DNA of 64,000 nt from Shewanella sp. UCD-KL12 (GTDB taxonomy: Bacteria > Pseudomonadota > Gammaproteobacteria > Enterobacterales > Shewanellaceae), in the NCBI RefSeq assembly GCF_001957125.1, contig NZ_MPHJ01000003.1, positions 248,001 through 312,000 of the forward strand, read 5' to 3'. Under the pieces are notes generated by a model, which did not search any database, had not been told where the DNA came from, and saw only the letters and a list, made by a program, of their open reading frames with translations. Below, one piece after another: positions 35,548 to 44,547 of the stretch. Each line of letters starts with the position of its first letter. The first letter of the stretch is position 1. The translations under genes were made by a program, and so were the position numbers.

Positions 35548-36651
35548 ATGATTATAATGACAATAGTAGGTGCTCGCCCTCAGTTTATTAAGGCTGCGAC
35601 TGTAAGTCGTGCCATCAAAGAGCATAATAAGCAGCACCCAGAGGATTCAATTAGGGAAGTGATTGTTCATACTGGTCAACATTATGACATTAATATGAGT
35701 GATATTTTTTTTGAAGAGATGGATATCCCTAAACCTAGCTATTCATTAGGCATTGGTGGCGGGACGCACGGTGCAATGACTGGGCAGCAACTTGAACAGA
35801 TCGAAAAGGTTATTTTTGAGGTTGAGCCTGATCTAGTGCTCGTTTACGGTGATACTAACTCGACACTAGCAGGAGCGTTAGCTGCTTCTAAACTTCATAT
35901 CAATGTTGCTCATGTTGAAGCGGGTTTGCGTAGCTTTAATATGAAGATGCCAGAAGAGCAAAATAGAATACTCACTGACAGGCTAAGTTCGGTGCTTTTT
36001 TGCCCAACTAATTCGGCGTTGGAAAATTTAAAACGTGAAGGGTTTGATCACTTTCCTATAAGTCAGCAACTTGTTGGCGACGTTATGTATGATGCTGCTC
36101 AGTTTTATACTCCAAGAGCTGCTAAGCCTAAAGGCTTAGAGAAAATAGATCTATCTGCTGGTTTTATTTTATCTACAATTCACCGAGCTGAAAATACAGA
36201 TGATAAAGCTAAGTTAGCGGAGCTTGTAAGTGCACTAAATGAGTTGCATTTAACGACTCCAGTCATTATGCCACTACATCCTAGAACAAAGAATAAACTC
36301 AATGAGTTTGGCTTAGAACTCAACATTCACTTAATTGACCCTATTGGTTATCTGGAAATGGTTTATCTATTAGACCGCTGTAGCTTTGTTGCCTCTGATA
36401 GCGGAGGAGTTCAAAAAGAAGCTTACTTTTTTGATAAACACTGTTTAATACTCCGTGAAGAAACTGAGTGGGTGGAGTTAGTTGAAACTGGTGCAAACTT
36501 TATCGTAGGCTCTGATAAATCCCTCCTACTCCAAAAAGCCGACGAGTTGTGTCGTGATATTCTTCCAACTTCATGTTTCGGTAAGACGTTTTATGGTGAT
36601 GGGAATGCTGCTGACAAGATTGTTAAAAGCTTAGTTTCCAGTCGTAAATAA
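35548..36651 (+). CDS. wbpI: WbpI/WecB-type UDP-sugar 2-epimerase
   Basis: 367 residues. MTIVGARPQFIKAATVSRAI, VHTGQHYDINMSDIFFEEM, GGGTHGAMTGQQLEQIE, VYGDTNSTLAGALAASKL, HVEAGLRSFNMKMPEEQNR and SDSGGVQKEAYFF form the non-hydrolysing UDP-GlcNAc 2-epimerase signature. The THG segment and the IGYLEMVYLL ending are closer to WbpI, which converts UDP-GlcNAc3NAcA to UDP-ManNAc3NAcA, than to WecB. The tviB-wbpB-wbpD-wbpE set 7 kb upstream in the same operon would supply its substrate. If it acts on UDP-GlcNAc instead, the product is UDP-ManNAc. Confidence 0.85.
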   Translation: MIIMTIVGARPQFIKAATVSRAIKEHNKQHPEDSIREVIVHTGQHYDINMSDIFFEEMDIPKPSYSLGIGGGTHGAMTGQQLEQIEKVIFEVEPDLVLVYGDTNSTLAGALAASKLHINVAHVEAGLRSFNMKMPEEQNRILTDRLSSVLFCPTNSALENLKREGFDHFPISQQLVGDVMYDAAQFYTPRAAKPKGLEKIDLSAGFILSTIHRAENTDDKAKLAELVSALNELHLTTPVIMPLHPRTKNKLNEFGLELNIHLIDPIGYLEMVYLLDRCSFVASDSGGVQKEAYFFDKHCLILREETEWVELVETGANFIVGSDKSLLLQKADELCRDILPTSCFGKTFYGDGNAADKIVKSLVSSRK

Positions 36652-36671
36652 CTGACATTAAGTGCTTGTCT

Positions 36672-36718
36672 CCCCCTTGGTTAGGTTACTCTAGCTTGAG
36701 TAGCTTTGTTCAGGGGGG
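36672..36718 (+). promoter_or_regulatory. Two-tier intercistronic hairpin after wbpI
   Basis: CCCCCTTG and CAGGGGGG pair at the base, and TACTC / GAGTA forms an inner hairpin, in the 100-base gap between wbpI and the next glycosyltransferase. No T-run follows. It may be an attenuator or an mRNA processing or stabilising element. Confidence 0.5.
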
Positions 36719-36751
36719 TTATTGAAGTAGTTAAATGTCATAGAGTAAAAA

Positions 36752-37897
36752 ATGAAAAAACTTAATATATTCCATCACTCCCCCTTTCCTTACTACTCTG
36801 GTGGTATTGATACTTGGTTAAATAATTTCATCTCTAGCTTTGATGAAACGACGGAGATCACCCTGTATTGCCCAACACCACCTGCTGATAGTCAAATAGT
36901 ATTTGATATTGAGGGGTATACAAACTTAAGAGTGATTTACATAGGCTCTTTCCATAGTTACGCAACTATGGTTTCTTGGTCACTTACTTTATTTAAGAAG
37001 TTGTTTTTTACTGTAGACAAGCATGCAAATAACCTAGTGCTGTCAACCATTCCCACAATGTTTTCCGTTATTTTGCTAAAAATGTTTAGGCGAATAAAAG
37101 GAAGTATTATTTGTTCAGTGAGAGGTAGCCTCGCACAAGATGCAGTCGACTTACGTAAGCCTAAGTTAATGCAGTATATGATTAGAGCCGTTGAACGTTC
37201 AGTTATTTATTTTGCAGATCATCTTGTAGCCAATGGCAAAGATACTTCCGTTTACCTTGAAACCTTCTATTCAAGTCAATCGATAGTTATACCAAATGGC
37301 GTTAATTTAGACGTTAGAAAAAATGCCATTGACAACAATTCAGATAATTTAGTTGAGCTTGAACGAGCAAAAGCTGATGGCAAAGTTATCTTTTTACATG
37401 TTGGAACTGTTAGGCCAATTAAAGGCATAGATTTCATACTCGAGGCTTACGCAAACTTACCAAGAAATATCATAGATGGCTCTGAGCTTGTCTTTATTGG
37501 TAAAGGTCAGCTTGACGCCTACGCTACGAAGGCATCAATACTTAGTATCGCTCCTCAATTTTTGGGAGCAAAAAATAACGTTTCTGATTATTACAAATTG
37601 GCTGATCTTGTTATCAATGTTAGCGGTGGAAGTGGAGTGAGTAACTCTCTAATTGAAGCTTTACACCTTGGAGCTCCAGTGCTTGCATGGGATAATTTAA
37701 CTTTTTCACAAGTTATTACCCATGGAGACAATGGTCTGCTTAGTAAACATCTAGATACATCTGCTTTAACTGCTGAAATGAAAGGTTATTTCGATGGCGT
37801 TTATAGCTTTGATTCAGAATTAGTTTCTCAGTCAGTTAAGCAATTTGAATGGGAACATGTCAAACATAATTGGTCTAAGTTATTAATTGAAAGTTAG
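36752..37897 (+). CDS. Family 4 glycosyltransferase
   Basis: 381 residues, GT-B fold. The N-terminal domain starts LNIFHHSPFPYYSGGIDTWLNNF with the Gly-rich acceptor loop. The C-terminal domain has FLHVGTVRPIKGIDFILEAY (donor-binding start) and SGGSGVSNSLIEALHLGAPVLAWDN with the E-x7-E-type motif variant (Glu in LIEAL). It probably transfers one sugar of the repeat unit from a nucleotide donor with retention of configuration. An intergenic gap with a hairpin separates it from wbpI, so it may start a secondary transcript segment. Sugar specificity unknown. Confidence 0.85.
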   Translation: MKKLNIFHHSPFPYYSGGIDTWLNNFISSFDETTEITLYCPTPPADSQIVFDIEGYTNLRVIYIGSFHSYATMVSWSLTLFKKLFFTVDKHANNLVLSTIPTMFSVILLKMFRRIKGSIICSVRGSLAQDAVDLRKPKLMQYMIRAVERSVIYFADHLVANGKDTSVYLETFYSSQSIVIPNGVNLDVRKNAIDNNSDNLVELERAKADGKVIFLHVGTVRPIKGIDFILEAYANLPRNIIDGSELVFIGKGQLDAYATKASILSIAPQFLGAKNNVSDYYKLADLVINVSGGSGVSNSLIEALHLGAPVLAWDNLTFSQVITHGDNGLLSKHLDTSALTAEMKGYFDGVYSFDSELVSQSVKQFEWEHVKHNWSKLLIES

Positions 37898-37933
37898 CGC
37901 TTTAGAAAATCAGCACCTTTATTATCTATTATT

Positions 37934-38995
37934 ATGGTTACTACGAACTTGAACATACTCTTACTATCTAATATGTACCCAAGCCAATCACGACCTTCTT
38001 ATGGGGTTTTTGTCAAAAATGTTCATGATGAAATGAAGGAACTCCATTCAGGGAAGTTAACTCTGTGTGCGATGGAGTACTCCACGAACAAACTACTTTC
38101 ATACCTGCTTTTTTATATAAAGGTTTTGTATCTTTTAATATTCACTAAGGTAGATGTTGTTTACTGTCATTTTCTTTCTAGAACCTTGATCCCAGGTGTT
38201 ATTGCGAAGTATATATTTCGTAAAAAAGTAATCTTTAATGTCCACAGTTCAGATTATACAATCCCCAAGAAGAAGAATGGATTAGGTCATCGACTTAACT
38301 TGTGGGCAATTAAGTTCTGTGATGGATTGATCATTCCTTCAGAAAGCTTTAAATCGATAATACTTGCCGATACCAAGCCTTCATTTGCTGAACAGTTTTT
38401 CGTTTCCCCATCTGGTGGGGTTAAGCTTCCTGAGCAGGTTAATTATGATGCTAATGTTACATCACCGCTCAGGTGCTTGTTTGTTAGCCGAGTTACAAAA
38501 ACGAAGGGAATTGATACAATATTTGAAGCTCTTAATAAAGTTGATTTTGATGTTGAGCTTACGGTTGTTGGGAGTATCGAAGAGGATATATTTTCATCAT
38601 TAGTCAATAAACGAGTCTCTTTACGGGTTATTGGTGAGGTAAAGCAAACTGAACTACCTCAATATTTTGAGCAAGCGCAGCTATTTCTATTTCCCACTAA
38701 GCATCATGAAAGTTTAGGGCTCGCACCAATTGAAGCTATGAGTTTTGGTTTGCCTGTAATTGGTTCTAATTATGCCTCTGTACCTGAATACGTTAAACAC
38801 GGAGTCAACGGGTATCTTATGGAGAAAGGAAATAGTGACCAACTACTTAATTTTTTAGTGCAGTTCTCAGAGCTGAATAGTGACGAACGCCAAGATTTAT
38901 CTACCAATGCAGTTAGCACCGCATTACAATACTCTCGAAAAAAAGTAGTGAAAGATCTGTTGTCTTATATGGAGAGTCGTAGTGGAAACGAATGA
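37934..38995 (+). CDS. Family 4 glycosyltransferase
   Basis: 353 residues, GT-B fold: LLLSNMYPSQSRPSYGVFVKNVHDEM is the acceptor-side start, CLFVSRVTKTKGIDTIFEAL the beginning of the donor domain, and HHESLGLAPIEAMSFGLPVIGSNYASVPEYV the EX7E region with both glutamates. Its stop lies 14 bases inside the following WecG-like gene, so the two are coupled and perhaps add neighbouring sugars. Donor not predictable. Confidence 0.87.
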   Translation: MVTTNLNILLLSNMYPSQSRPSYGVFVKNVHDEMKELHSGKLTLCAMEYSTNKLLSYLLFYIKVLYLLIFTKVDVVYCHFLSRTLIPGVIAKYIFRKKVIFNVHSSDYTIPKKKNGLGHRLNLWAIKFCDGLIIPSESFKSIILADTKPSFAEQFFVSPSGGVKLPEQVNYDANVTSPLRCLFVSRVTKTKGIDTIFEALNKVDFDVELTVVGSIEEDIFSSLVNKRVSLRVIGEVKQTELPQYFEQAQLFLFPTKHHESLGLAPIEAMSFGLPVIGSNYASVPEYVKHGVNGYLMEKGNSDQLLNFLVQFSELNSDERQDLSTNAVSTALQYSRKKVVKDLLSYMESRSGNE

Positions 38996-39704
38996 GATAC
39001 TTGGGTGCCCAATTAATCTGGTTGATTCAGATATGGCAAGGGAACACATAAACTCCTTCGTTGAGAGTAAGAGGTTTGGTTATTTTGTAGCAATAAATGC
39101 TGAGAAAATATACCGATATCGTAAGGATGAACAACTAAAGTCTGTTGTCGATGCTTCTTTATACCCATACCCTGATGGTGCAGGGGCTGTGATCTCTGGA
39201 CGTCTTTTCTTTGGCATGAAAAGTGAAAAAATTAATATGCCAATTTTGGCATTAGAAGAAGCTAATGCTAATGGCTGGCGTGTATTTATATATGGCGCTC
39301 AGGAAGATGTTCATAATGATGCGATTGGCAAAATTAAGATTAAGTACCCTAATATACAAATTGTTGGCAACATGCATGGTTATCACTCTCAAGAGTCTGC
39401 AATGGAAAGTATTGCACAGAGCAAGCCTCAGTTAGTCATGCTAGCTTTAGGCTCTCCTAGACAGGAGTTTTTTGCAAACAAGTGTACAGTTGCGGGTCTT
39501 GAGTCAATATTTATCGGCTGTGGTGGTGCGTTAGATATCATAAGTGGACGCTTGAATCGTGCACCATCATTTTTTGTTGATAATGGCTTGGAGTGGTTTT
39601 ACAGGCTGGTTCAGGAGCCGTGGCGTTGGAAACGTCAACGTGTGTTACCTTTATTTTTATTCGCGATAATGAAAGAGAAACTTTTTAAAACTAAGTCAAA
39701 GTAA
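38982..39704 (+). CDS. WecG/TagA/CpsF family glycosyltransferase (GT26)
   Basis: 240 residues from GTG 38982 (GGAGAG upstream). FVAINAEKIYRY, YPYPDGAGAVISGRLFFGMKSEKI (the conserved D-G region) and QLVMLALGSPRQEFFANKC with GSPRQE are the family signatures, followed by IGCGGALDIISGRLNRAP and the Trp/Arg-rich membrane-binding tail EWFYRLVQEPWRWKRQR. WecG adds ManNAcA to GlcNAc-PP-undecaprenol. Here a ManNAc3NAcA donor is predicted from the same operon, so this enzyme may add that residue as the second sugar on a WecA-type primer. No initiating transferase is in this operon, so the primer enzyme is likely elsewhere. Confidence 0.88.
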   Translation: METNEILGCPINLVDSDMAREHINSFVESKRFGYFVAINAEKIYRYRKDEQLKSVVDASLYPYPDGAGAVISGRLFFGMKSEKINMPILALEEANANGWRVFIYGAQEDVHNDAIGKIKIKYPNIQIVGNMHGYHSQESAMESIAQSKPQLVMLALGSPRQEFFANKCTVAGLESIFIGCGGALDIISGRLNRAPSFFVDNGLEWFYRLVQEPWRWKRQRVLPLFLFAIMKEKLFKTKSK

Positions 39705-39714
39705 TTGAGCAAAA

Positions 39715-39733
39715 AGTCTCTTATGAAGAGGCT
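39715..39733 (+). promoter_or_regulatory. Small intercistronic hairpin before ugd
   Basis: AGTCTCTT pairs with AAGAGGCT over an ATG loop, extended by GAGC / GCTC outside (39707-39739, with unpaired bases between). There is no T-run, so it is more likely an mRNA processing or stabilising element than a terminator. Confidence 0.4.
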
Positions 39734-39792
39734 TAGCTCGTTTAAAGCTTGCTTTCAAAGTGCATTAAAACGAATATTGAATAGGAACACCT

Positions 39793-40959
39793 ATGAAAAT
39801 TGCGGTGGTCGGTACAGGTTATGTTGGATTGTCTAATGCTGTCTTATTAGCGAAACAAAACTCTGTTATTGCCTTAGATATTTTAGAAGAGCGTGTCGCA
39901 TTAATTAATGACTCTATCTCGCCAATCGCTGATGACGATATAGAACGTTTTTTAAACTCTCCAGAGATCGATCTTGTGGCTTCCAGTTGCAAGTTAACTG
40001 CGTATACCGATGCTGAGTTTATTGTTATTGCTACTCCTACCGATTATGACGTCAGTAGCAACTATTTTGATACTTCATCAGTAGAGTCTGTTATCTCTGA
40101 TGTTTTAGACGTAAACCCTAAAGCTACAATAGTTATTCGTTCAACAGTACCAGTTGGCTATACCAAGTCTATCTCTGAAAAGTTTGCCTGTTCAAACATT
40201 ATTTTTTCGCCAGAGTTTTTACGTGAAGGAAAAGCATTACATGATAATCTTTACCCTTCTCGAATTATTGTGGGTGAACGCTCAGAGCGGGCTAGCGTTT
40301 TCGCAAGCCTCTTATCCGATGCGGCATTAAAGTCTGATATAGAAGTCTTATTTACTGATTCGACTGAGGCTGAGGCTGTTAAGCTTTTCTCTAACACATA
40401 TTTGGCTATGCGCGTGGCTTACTTTAATGAGCTCGACAGCTACGCTGAAGCTCATGGGTTAGATTCGCGCCAGATCATAGAGGGCGTAGGGCTTGATCCT
40501 AGAATTGGTACACACTATAACAACCCTTCATTCGGGTTTGGTGGTTACTGTCTACCAAAAGATACAAAGCAGTTGCTTGCTAACTATCGAGATGTGCCGA
40601 ATAACATGATCCGGGCTATTGTTGATGCAAATGCTACCCGGAAAGATTTCATCGCTGAATCAATCATGAGTAAATCCCCTAAGGTTGTTGGGATTTACCG
40701 TTTGATAATGAAGAGTGGCTCTGACAACTTTAGAGCATCGGCAATACAGGGGATCATGAAGCGTATTAAAGCAAAAGGAGTCGAGGTTGTCGTGTATGAA
40801 CCAGTGCTTGACTCGTGTGAGTTTTTTGGCTCTAAAGTAATTTCAAATCTTGAAGAGTTTAAACAAGTATCGGATGTGATTGTATCTAACCGAATGGTTA
40901 CAGAAATAGAGGACGTTGTTGGTAAAGTCTATACACGCGATCTGTTTGGTAATGATTAA
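39793..40959 (+). CDS. ugd: UDP-glucose 6-dehydrogenase
   Basis: 388 residues, the short Ugd type. [22 protein letters not shown] is the NAD-binding start, [10 protein letters not shown] and [25 protein letters not shown] the sugar-binding part, and [15 protein letters not shown] the active-site loop with the catalytic Cys. It oxidises UDP-glucose to UDP-glucuronate. It lies last in the long operon, 88 bases after the WecG-like gene, with AGGA before its ATG. The product could feed the Alg13/14-type transferase at the head of the operon. Distinct from the TviB-family enzyme at 24959, which acts on the acetamido sugar. Confidence 0.93.
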   Translation: MKIAVVGTGYVGLSNAVLLAKQNSVIALDILEERVALINDSISPIADDDIERFLNSPEIDLVASSCKLTAYTDAEFIVIATPTDYDVSSNYFDTSSVESVISDVLDVNPKATIVIRSTVPVGYTKSISEKFACSNIIFSPEFLREGKALHDNLYPSRIIVGERSERASVFASLLSDAALKSDIEVLFTDSTEAEAVKLFSNTYLAMRVAYFNELDSYAEAHGLDSRQIIEGVGLDPRIGTHYNNPSFGFGGYCLPKDTKQLLANYRDVPNNMIRAIVDANATRKDFIAESIMSKSPKVVGIYRLIMKSGSDNFRASAIQGIMKRIKAKGVEVVVYEPVLDSCEFFGSKVISNLEEFKQVSDVIVSNRMVTEIEDVVGKVYTRDLFGND

Positions 40960-41447
40960 CTTTGCCGCTAAGTCTCTTAGACTGAACCTTCAATCTGGAC
41001 TTCCTCTTTTCTGAGGGGGAGTGCCTCTTATACCTGCTCTCCACTATATAAGAATCACTTACAATCAATTGAGCTTCGTTTCTACAATGAATGGCTGTGA
41101 GTTGTTATCTTGTGTAGTTGCATTTTAAACCCAATCTGTACTTCTGCTATTAAGCCATTTTATCTTCAACAGCCTATAGCGACCTTAGTTTTCAGGTTTG
41201 GCCTTGGCCTAGCTTTTAAAACCCTTTAAGCCCAATATAGGAGCATTCTGGAGTTCCTCTATTAAAAATCATTTCTGCACTTCATATTTCATTTTGTTAT
41301 AGATAAAAGTTGTTTATAACTTTTATTCCTTTCGTGTGCTGCTATTATCTCAACAGTTAATTTCGTTAATTAATGATAACTATACTTAGGGATAAGTATT
41401 AAAAGTTGTTGTTACTTAGATTTGATCACGTTTACGCGGAAGTCGAT
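40960..41447. promoter_or_regulatory. Gap between ugd and cysD with an inverted repeat
   Basis: Nearly 490 bases without a gene. A small hairpin (AGTCT / AGACT, about 40971-40984) follows ugd. A perfect 9-bp inverted repeat, ATAAAAGTT (41303-41311) and AACTTTTAT (41318-41326) with a six-base spacer, lies about 120 bases before cysD and might be an operator or the upstream part of its promoter. No clear terminator for the long operon was recognised. Confidence 0.45.
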
Positions 41448-42353
41448 ATGTCTACACATCTAACTCATCTTAAACAGCTTGAAGCTGAATCGATTCAAAT
41501 TATGCGTGAAGTGGCCGCTGAATTTGATAACCCTGTCATGCTTTACTCGGTTGGTAAAGACTCCTCAGTCCTGCTGCACTTAGCACGTAAAGCCTTTTAC
41601 CCTGGCAAGATACCGTTTCCGTTAATGCATGTTGATACCAACTGGAAGTTCAAGGAGATGATTGAATTTCGTGATCAGATGGCGAAGAAATATGGTTTTG
41701 ACTTAATTGTTCATAAAAATCCTCGTGGTATTGAAATGGGTGTCGGTCCATTTACCCATGGTAGCGCTAAGCATACCGATATCATGAAGACTGAAGGGCT
41801 AAAGCAAGCACTTGATATGCATGGATTCGATGCCGCTTTTGGTGGTGCTCGCAGAGATGAAGAGAAATCTCGCGCTAAAGAACGTGTTTATTCATTCCGT
41901 GATAGCAAACATAGGTGGGATCCTAAAAACCAGCGCCCTGAACTTTGGAACATCTATAACGGTAAAGTTGATAAGGGCGAAAGCATTCGTGTATTCCCGT
42001 TATCAAATTGGACCGAGCTGGACATCTGGCAGTATATCTATTTAGAAGGTATTGAGATCCCTTCGCTTTATCTTGCGGCGGAGCGTCCAGTCGTTGAGCG
42101 TGATGGCACCTTAATCATGGTTGATGATGAACGTATGCCAATAGAAGAGGGTGAAGATGTACAAACCAAAATGGTTCGCTTTAGAACATTAGGCTGTTAT
42201 CCATTGACTGGGGCGGTTGAATCTGAGGCGCAAACTCTACCAGAGATTATTCAAGAGATGCTGCTCTGTACCACTTCGGAGCGTCAGGGCCGAGTTATAG
42301 ATAATGACTCTGCAGGATCGATGGAAAAGAAGAAGATGGAAGGGTACTTTTAA
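41448..42353 (+). CDS. cysD: ATP sulfurylase small subunit
   Basis: 301 residues from ATG 41448 (GGAAG six bases upstream). The PP-loop [21 protein letters not shown] binds [41 protein letters not shown] and [22 protein letters not shown] are diagnostic for CysD. With CysN it forms adenosine 5'-phosphosulfate from sulfate and ATP. Length equals the usual ~302. The cysN gene follows not directly but after a foreign-looking four-helix-bundle gene. Expression would normally be under cysteine/CysB control; no site was identified. Confidence 0.96.
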   Translation: MSTHLTHLKQLEAESIQIMREVAAEFDNPVMLYSVGKDSSVLLHLARKAFYPGKIPFPLMHVDTNWKFKEMIEFRDQMAKKYGFDLIVHKNPRGIEMGVGPFTHGSAKHTDIMKTEGLKQALDMHGFDAAFGGARRDEEKSRAKERVYSFRDSKHRWDPKNQRPELWNIYNGKVDKGESIRVFPLSNWTELDIWQYIYLEGIEIPSLYLAAERPVVERDGTLIMVDDERMPIEEGEDVQTKMVRFRTLGCYPLTGAVESEAQTLPEIIQEMLLCTTSERQGRVIDNDSAGSMEKKKMEGYF

Positions 42354-42368
42354 GCGGAGCTTAAAAGT

Positions 42369-42400
42369 AGTTGTAAGCCATAAGTTTTAAGCGGTAAGTA
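42369..42400 (+). repeat. Heptad repeat (NNNTAAG)4, left flank of the inserted gene
   Basis: Units TTGTAAG, CCATAAG, TTTTAAG and CGGTAAG follow in seven-base register (42371-42398). The segment is an imperfect inverted copy (26 of 33 positions) of 42855-42887, so inverted repeats bracket the four-helix-bundle gene. Confidence 0.8.
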
Positions 42401-42475
42401 AAGCGAAGATAAAAGCAATTAAATATAGATTTTAGCCGTAAGTCATTGCGAGTAGTGAAAATACAAGGATGTATT

Positions 42476-42814
42476 ATGAACTTCGAGAATTTAGATGTAT
42501 GGAAACGTTCTGCGCGTCTTTCGGCTGAGATTTATAAAGCAACCTCGACGCTAACAGATTTTGGCTTTAGAGATCAGTTAACACGTTCTGGCTTGTCTGT
42601 ACCGAGCAACATTGCTGAGGGGATGACGAGAGAAAGTATCAAAGAGCAAAAACGCTTTTTGGATATAGCAAGATCTTCACTTTCTGAAGCCAGAACACAA
42701 ATTTATATCGGTATTGAAATTGGTTATCTCCATAAGCAGCAAGGCAGTGAGTGGCTTGTTGAGACAAGAGAGTTATCAGCCATGATTAATAGTTTGAAAA
42801 ACAAAATTAAATAA
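42476..42814 (+). CDS. Four-helix-bundle protein of the 23S rRNA intervening-sequence (S23) type
   Basis: 112 residues from ATG 42476 (AAGGA eight bases upstream). MNFENLDVWKRSARLSAEIY, FGFRDQLTRSGLSVPSNIAEGM and ARSSLSEARTQIYIGIEIGYL are the family's conserved helices. Proteins of this family were first met inside intervening sequences of 23S rRNA genes and also occur alone in many genomes; their function is unknown. Here the gene separates cysD from cysN and is flanked by inverted heptad repeats (42369-42400 and 42855-42887), which suggests a small inserted cassette. It is read in the same direction as the cys genes, so the operon may still be transcribed through. Confidence 0.85.
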   Translation: MNFENLDVWKRSARLSAEIYKATSTLTDFGFRDQLTRSGLSVPSNIAEGMTRESIKEQKRFLDIARSSLSEARTQIYIGIEIGYLHKQQGSEWLVETRELSAMINSLKNKIK

Positions 42815-42854
42815 GACAAATCAATTTTGAAGTGGATTAAATTTAGTCAGCTTT

Positions 42855-42887
42855 TACTTATGACTTAAAACTTACCACTTACAACTT
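42855..42887 (-). repeat. Heptad repeat (NNACTTA)n, right flank of the inserted gene
   Basis: Units TGACTTA, AAACTTA, CCACTTA and CAACTTA repeat in seven-base steps. Its reverse complement matches 42369-42400 at 26 of 33 positions. Confidence 0.8.
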
Positions 42888-42922
42888 AACAAGATTAACT
42901 TTGTCTTTGCTATGGAGTATGT

Positions 42923-44332
42923 ATGACCACAAGTTCGAATTTGATTGCTTCAGATATAGAAGCGTATCTGAAAGTTCACGAAAACAAAGATATGTTGCGA
43001 GTGCTAACTTGTGGCAGCGTAGATGATGGTAAGTCGACTTTAATTGGTCGTTTGCTTTTTGATAGTAAAATGATCTTTGAAGATCAGATGGCGGCGATTG
43101 AGAAAGATTCGAAGCGCTTTAATACTACCGATGAAGCGTTTGACTTGGCTCTTTTGGTTGATGGTCTTCAATCTGAGCGTGAACAAGGGATCACCATTGA
43201 CGTGGCTTATCGCTATTTCGCCACAGAGCAGCGTAAGTTTATTATTGCTGATACCCCAGGCCATGAGCAGTACACCCGTAATATGGCAACAGGGGCTTCG
43301 ACCTGTGATTTGGCTATTATTTTGATTGATGCTCGCCATGGTGTACAAGTTCAGACTCGTCGCCATAGCTTTATCTGTTCACAGCTTGGTATTAAACATG
43401 TAATTATCGCGATTAATAAGATGGATGCGGTGGATTACGATCAAGCGACATACCAAAGCATCAAAAAAGAGTATCGCGAGTTTGCCGAAGACTTATCATT
43501 TTCTGATATTCGTTTTGTACCTATCTCAGCGCTGAAAGGCGATAACGTAGTGAACGAAAGTGCCAATATGACTTGGTACCCAGGCTCTACTCTTTTAAAG
43601 CTGCTTAATACTGTGTCGGTTGAGCAAGATAAAAGCGAATCACTGCGTTTTCAAGTCCAGTACGTTAACCGTCCCAACTTAGATTTTCGTGGCTTTTGCG
43701 GCACAATTGGATCGGGTGAGGTTAGGGTCGGAGACACTGTTGTTGCTCTGCCTTCAAATAAAGAATCACGTATTAAGTCAATTGTGACATTTGATGGTGA
43801 ACTGCAAAAGGCTTCAGCGGGTGAGGCTGTCACCTTAACCCTTGAAGATGAGATTGATGTAAGTCGTGGCGATATGTTGGTGCGCCCTCATGACAAGCCA
43901 TTTTCAACAAGTAACTTTGAAGCTGATGTTGTCTGGATGACTGAGGAGCCTCTTTGTCTTGATAGAGAATATGCTATCAAGGTGGGCAGCAAATCAGTTT
44001 ATGGTTATGCCGATGCTATCAATCATAAAGTTGATGTGAATACTCTGGAGAAGCAAGCTGCGCAGCAGTTAGCACTCAATGAGATCGGTAATTGTCATTT
44101 TGCGGTTACTGCGCCTGTGCAATTTGATGCCTATGATAATAACCGTGCTACGGGAGCTTTCATCATTATCGATCGCCTAACCAATGTCACGGTAGGAGCT
44201 GGGATGATCCGTAACTCCCTTGAAGCCAAATCTGTGAAACAACATAGTTATTCTGAATTTGAGCTAGAGATGAATGCACTAGTGCGCAAACACTTCCCTC
44301 ATTGGGGAACCAAGGATATCTCTAAGGGATAG
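42923..44332 (+). CDS. cysN: ATP sulfurylase GTPase subunit
   Basis: 469 residues, with GGAG before the ATG. Translation-factor-type GTPase: P-loop [16 protein letters not shown] (residues ~30-45), switch region [33 protein letters not shown] (G3), INKMDAVDY (G4), then two beta-barrel domains. GTP hydrolysis by CysN drives APS formation by CysD. The length is typical for CysN alone and no APS kinase domain is fused, in agreement with the separate cysC at 46462. The 216-base gap behind it is filled by a composite repeat and a heptad array. Confidence 0.96.
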   Translation: MTTSSNLIASDIEAYLKVHENKDMLRVLTCGSVDDGKSTLIGRLLFDSKMIFEDQMAAIEKDSKRFNTTDEAFDLALLVDGLQSEREQGITIDVAYRYFATEQRKFIIADTPGHEQYTRNMATGASTCDLAIILIDARHGVQVQTRRHSFICSQLGIKHVIIAINKMDAVDYDQATYQSIKKEYREFAEDLSFSDIRFVPISALKGDNVVNESANMTWYPGSTLLKLLNTVSVEQDKSESLRFQVQYVNRPNLDFRGFCGTIGSGEVRVGDTVVALPSNKESRIKSIVTFDGELQKASAGEAVTLTLEDEIDVSRGDMLVRPHDKPFSTSNFEADVVWMTEEPLCLDREYAIKVGSKSVYGYADAINHKVDVNTLEKQAAQQLALNEIGNCHFAVTAPVQFDAYDNNRATGAFIIIDRLTNVTVGAGMIRNSLEAKSVKQHSYSEFELEMNALVRKHFPHWGTKDISKG

Positions 44333-44361
44333 ATAGGAAGTTACGAGTCAGCTATAGAGCT

Positions 44362-44443
44362 AAGAAAGTCTCGAGTTACGAGTAAAAGATTTAAAAACAT
44401 AAGAGTTGCTGTTGATGTCTAATTTTATGTTTCTTTATCATGC
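44362..44443 (+). repeat. Composite intergenic repeat, copy A
   Basis: It begins GAAAGTCTCGAGTTACGAGT, contains a run AAAACATAAG and later TTTTATGTTTCTTTATCATGC, which can pair partly with each other. Related copies lie at 46346-46436 and 47155-47236, each ending in a GTAGCTC-type array or remnant. It follows cysN. Confidence 0.8.
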
Positions 44444-44527
44444 GTAGCTCGTAGCTCGTAGCTCGTAGCTCGTAGCTCGTAGCTCGTAGCTCGTAGCTCG
44501 TAGCTCGTAGCTCGTAGCTCGTAGCTC
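44444..44527. repeat. Perfect heptanucleotide array (GTAGCTC)12
   Basis: Twelve uninterrupted copies of GTAGCTC, 84 bases, end 20 bases before the start codon of the transporter gene. It is the longest array in the window. There are no spacers, so it is not CRISPR. Perfect identity suggests recent expansion, and copy number probably varies between strains. Confidence 0.98.
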
Positions 44528-44547
44528 AGTAAAAATATTAGGATGTT

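Noticed and set aside
41199..41214. GG-N10-GC sequence (TGGCCTTGGCCTAGCT) upstream of cysD
   Set aside because: The -12 part is poor and the sequence is a local GGCC repeat; spacing alone is frequent by chance.
44444..44527. CRISPR array
   Set aside because: The repeat unit is seven bases with no spacers and there are no cas genes in the window.
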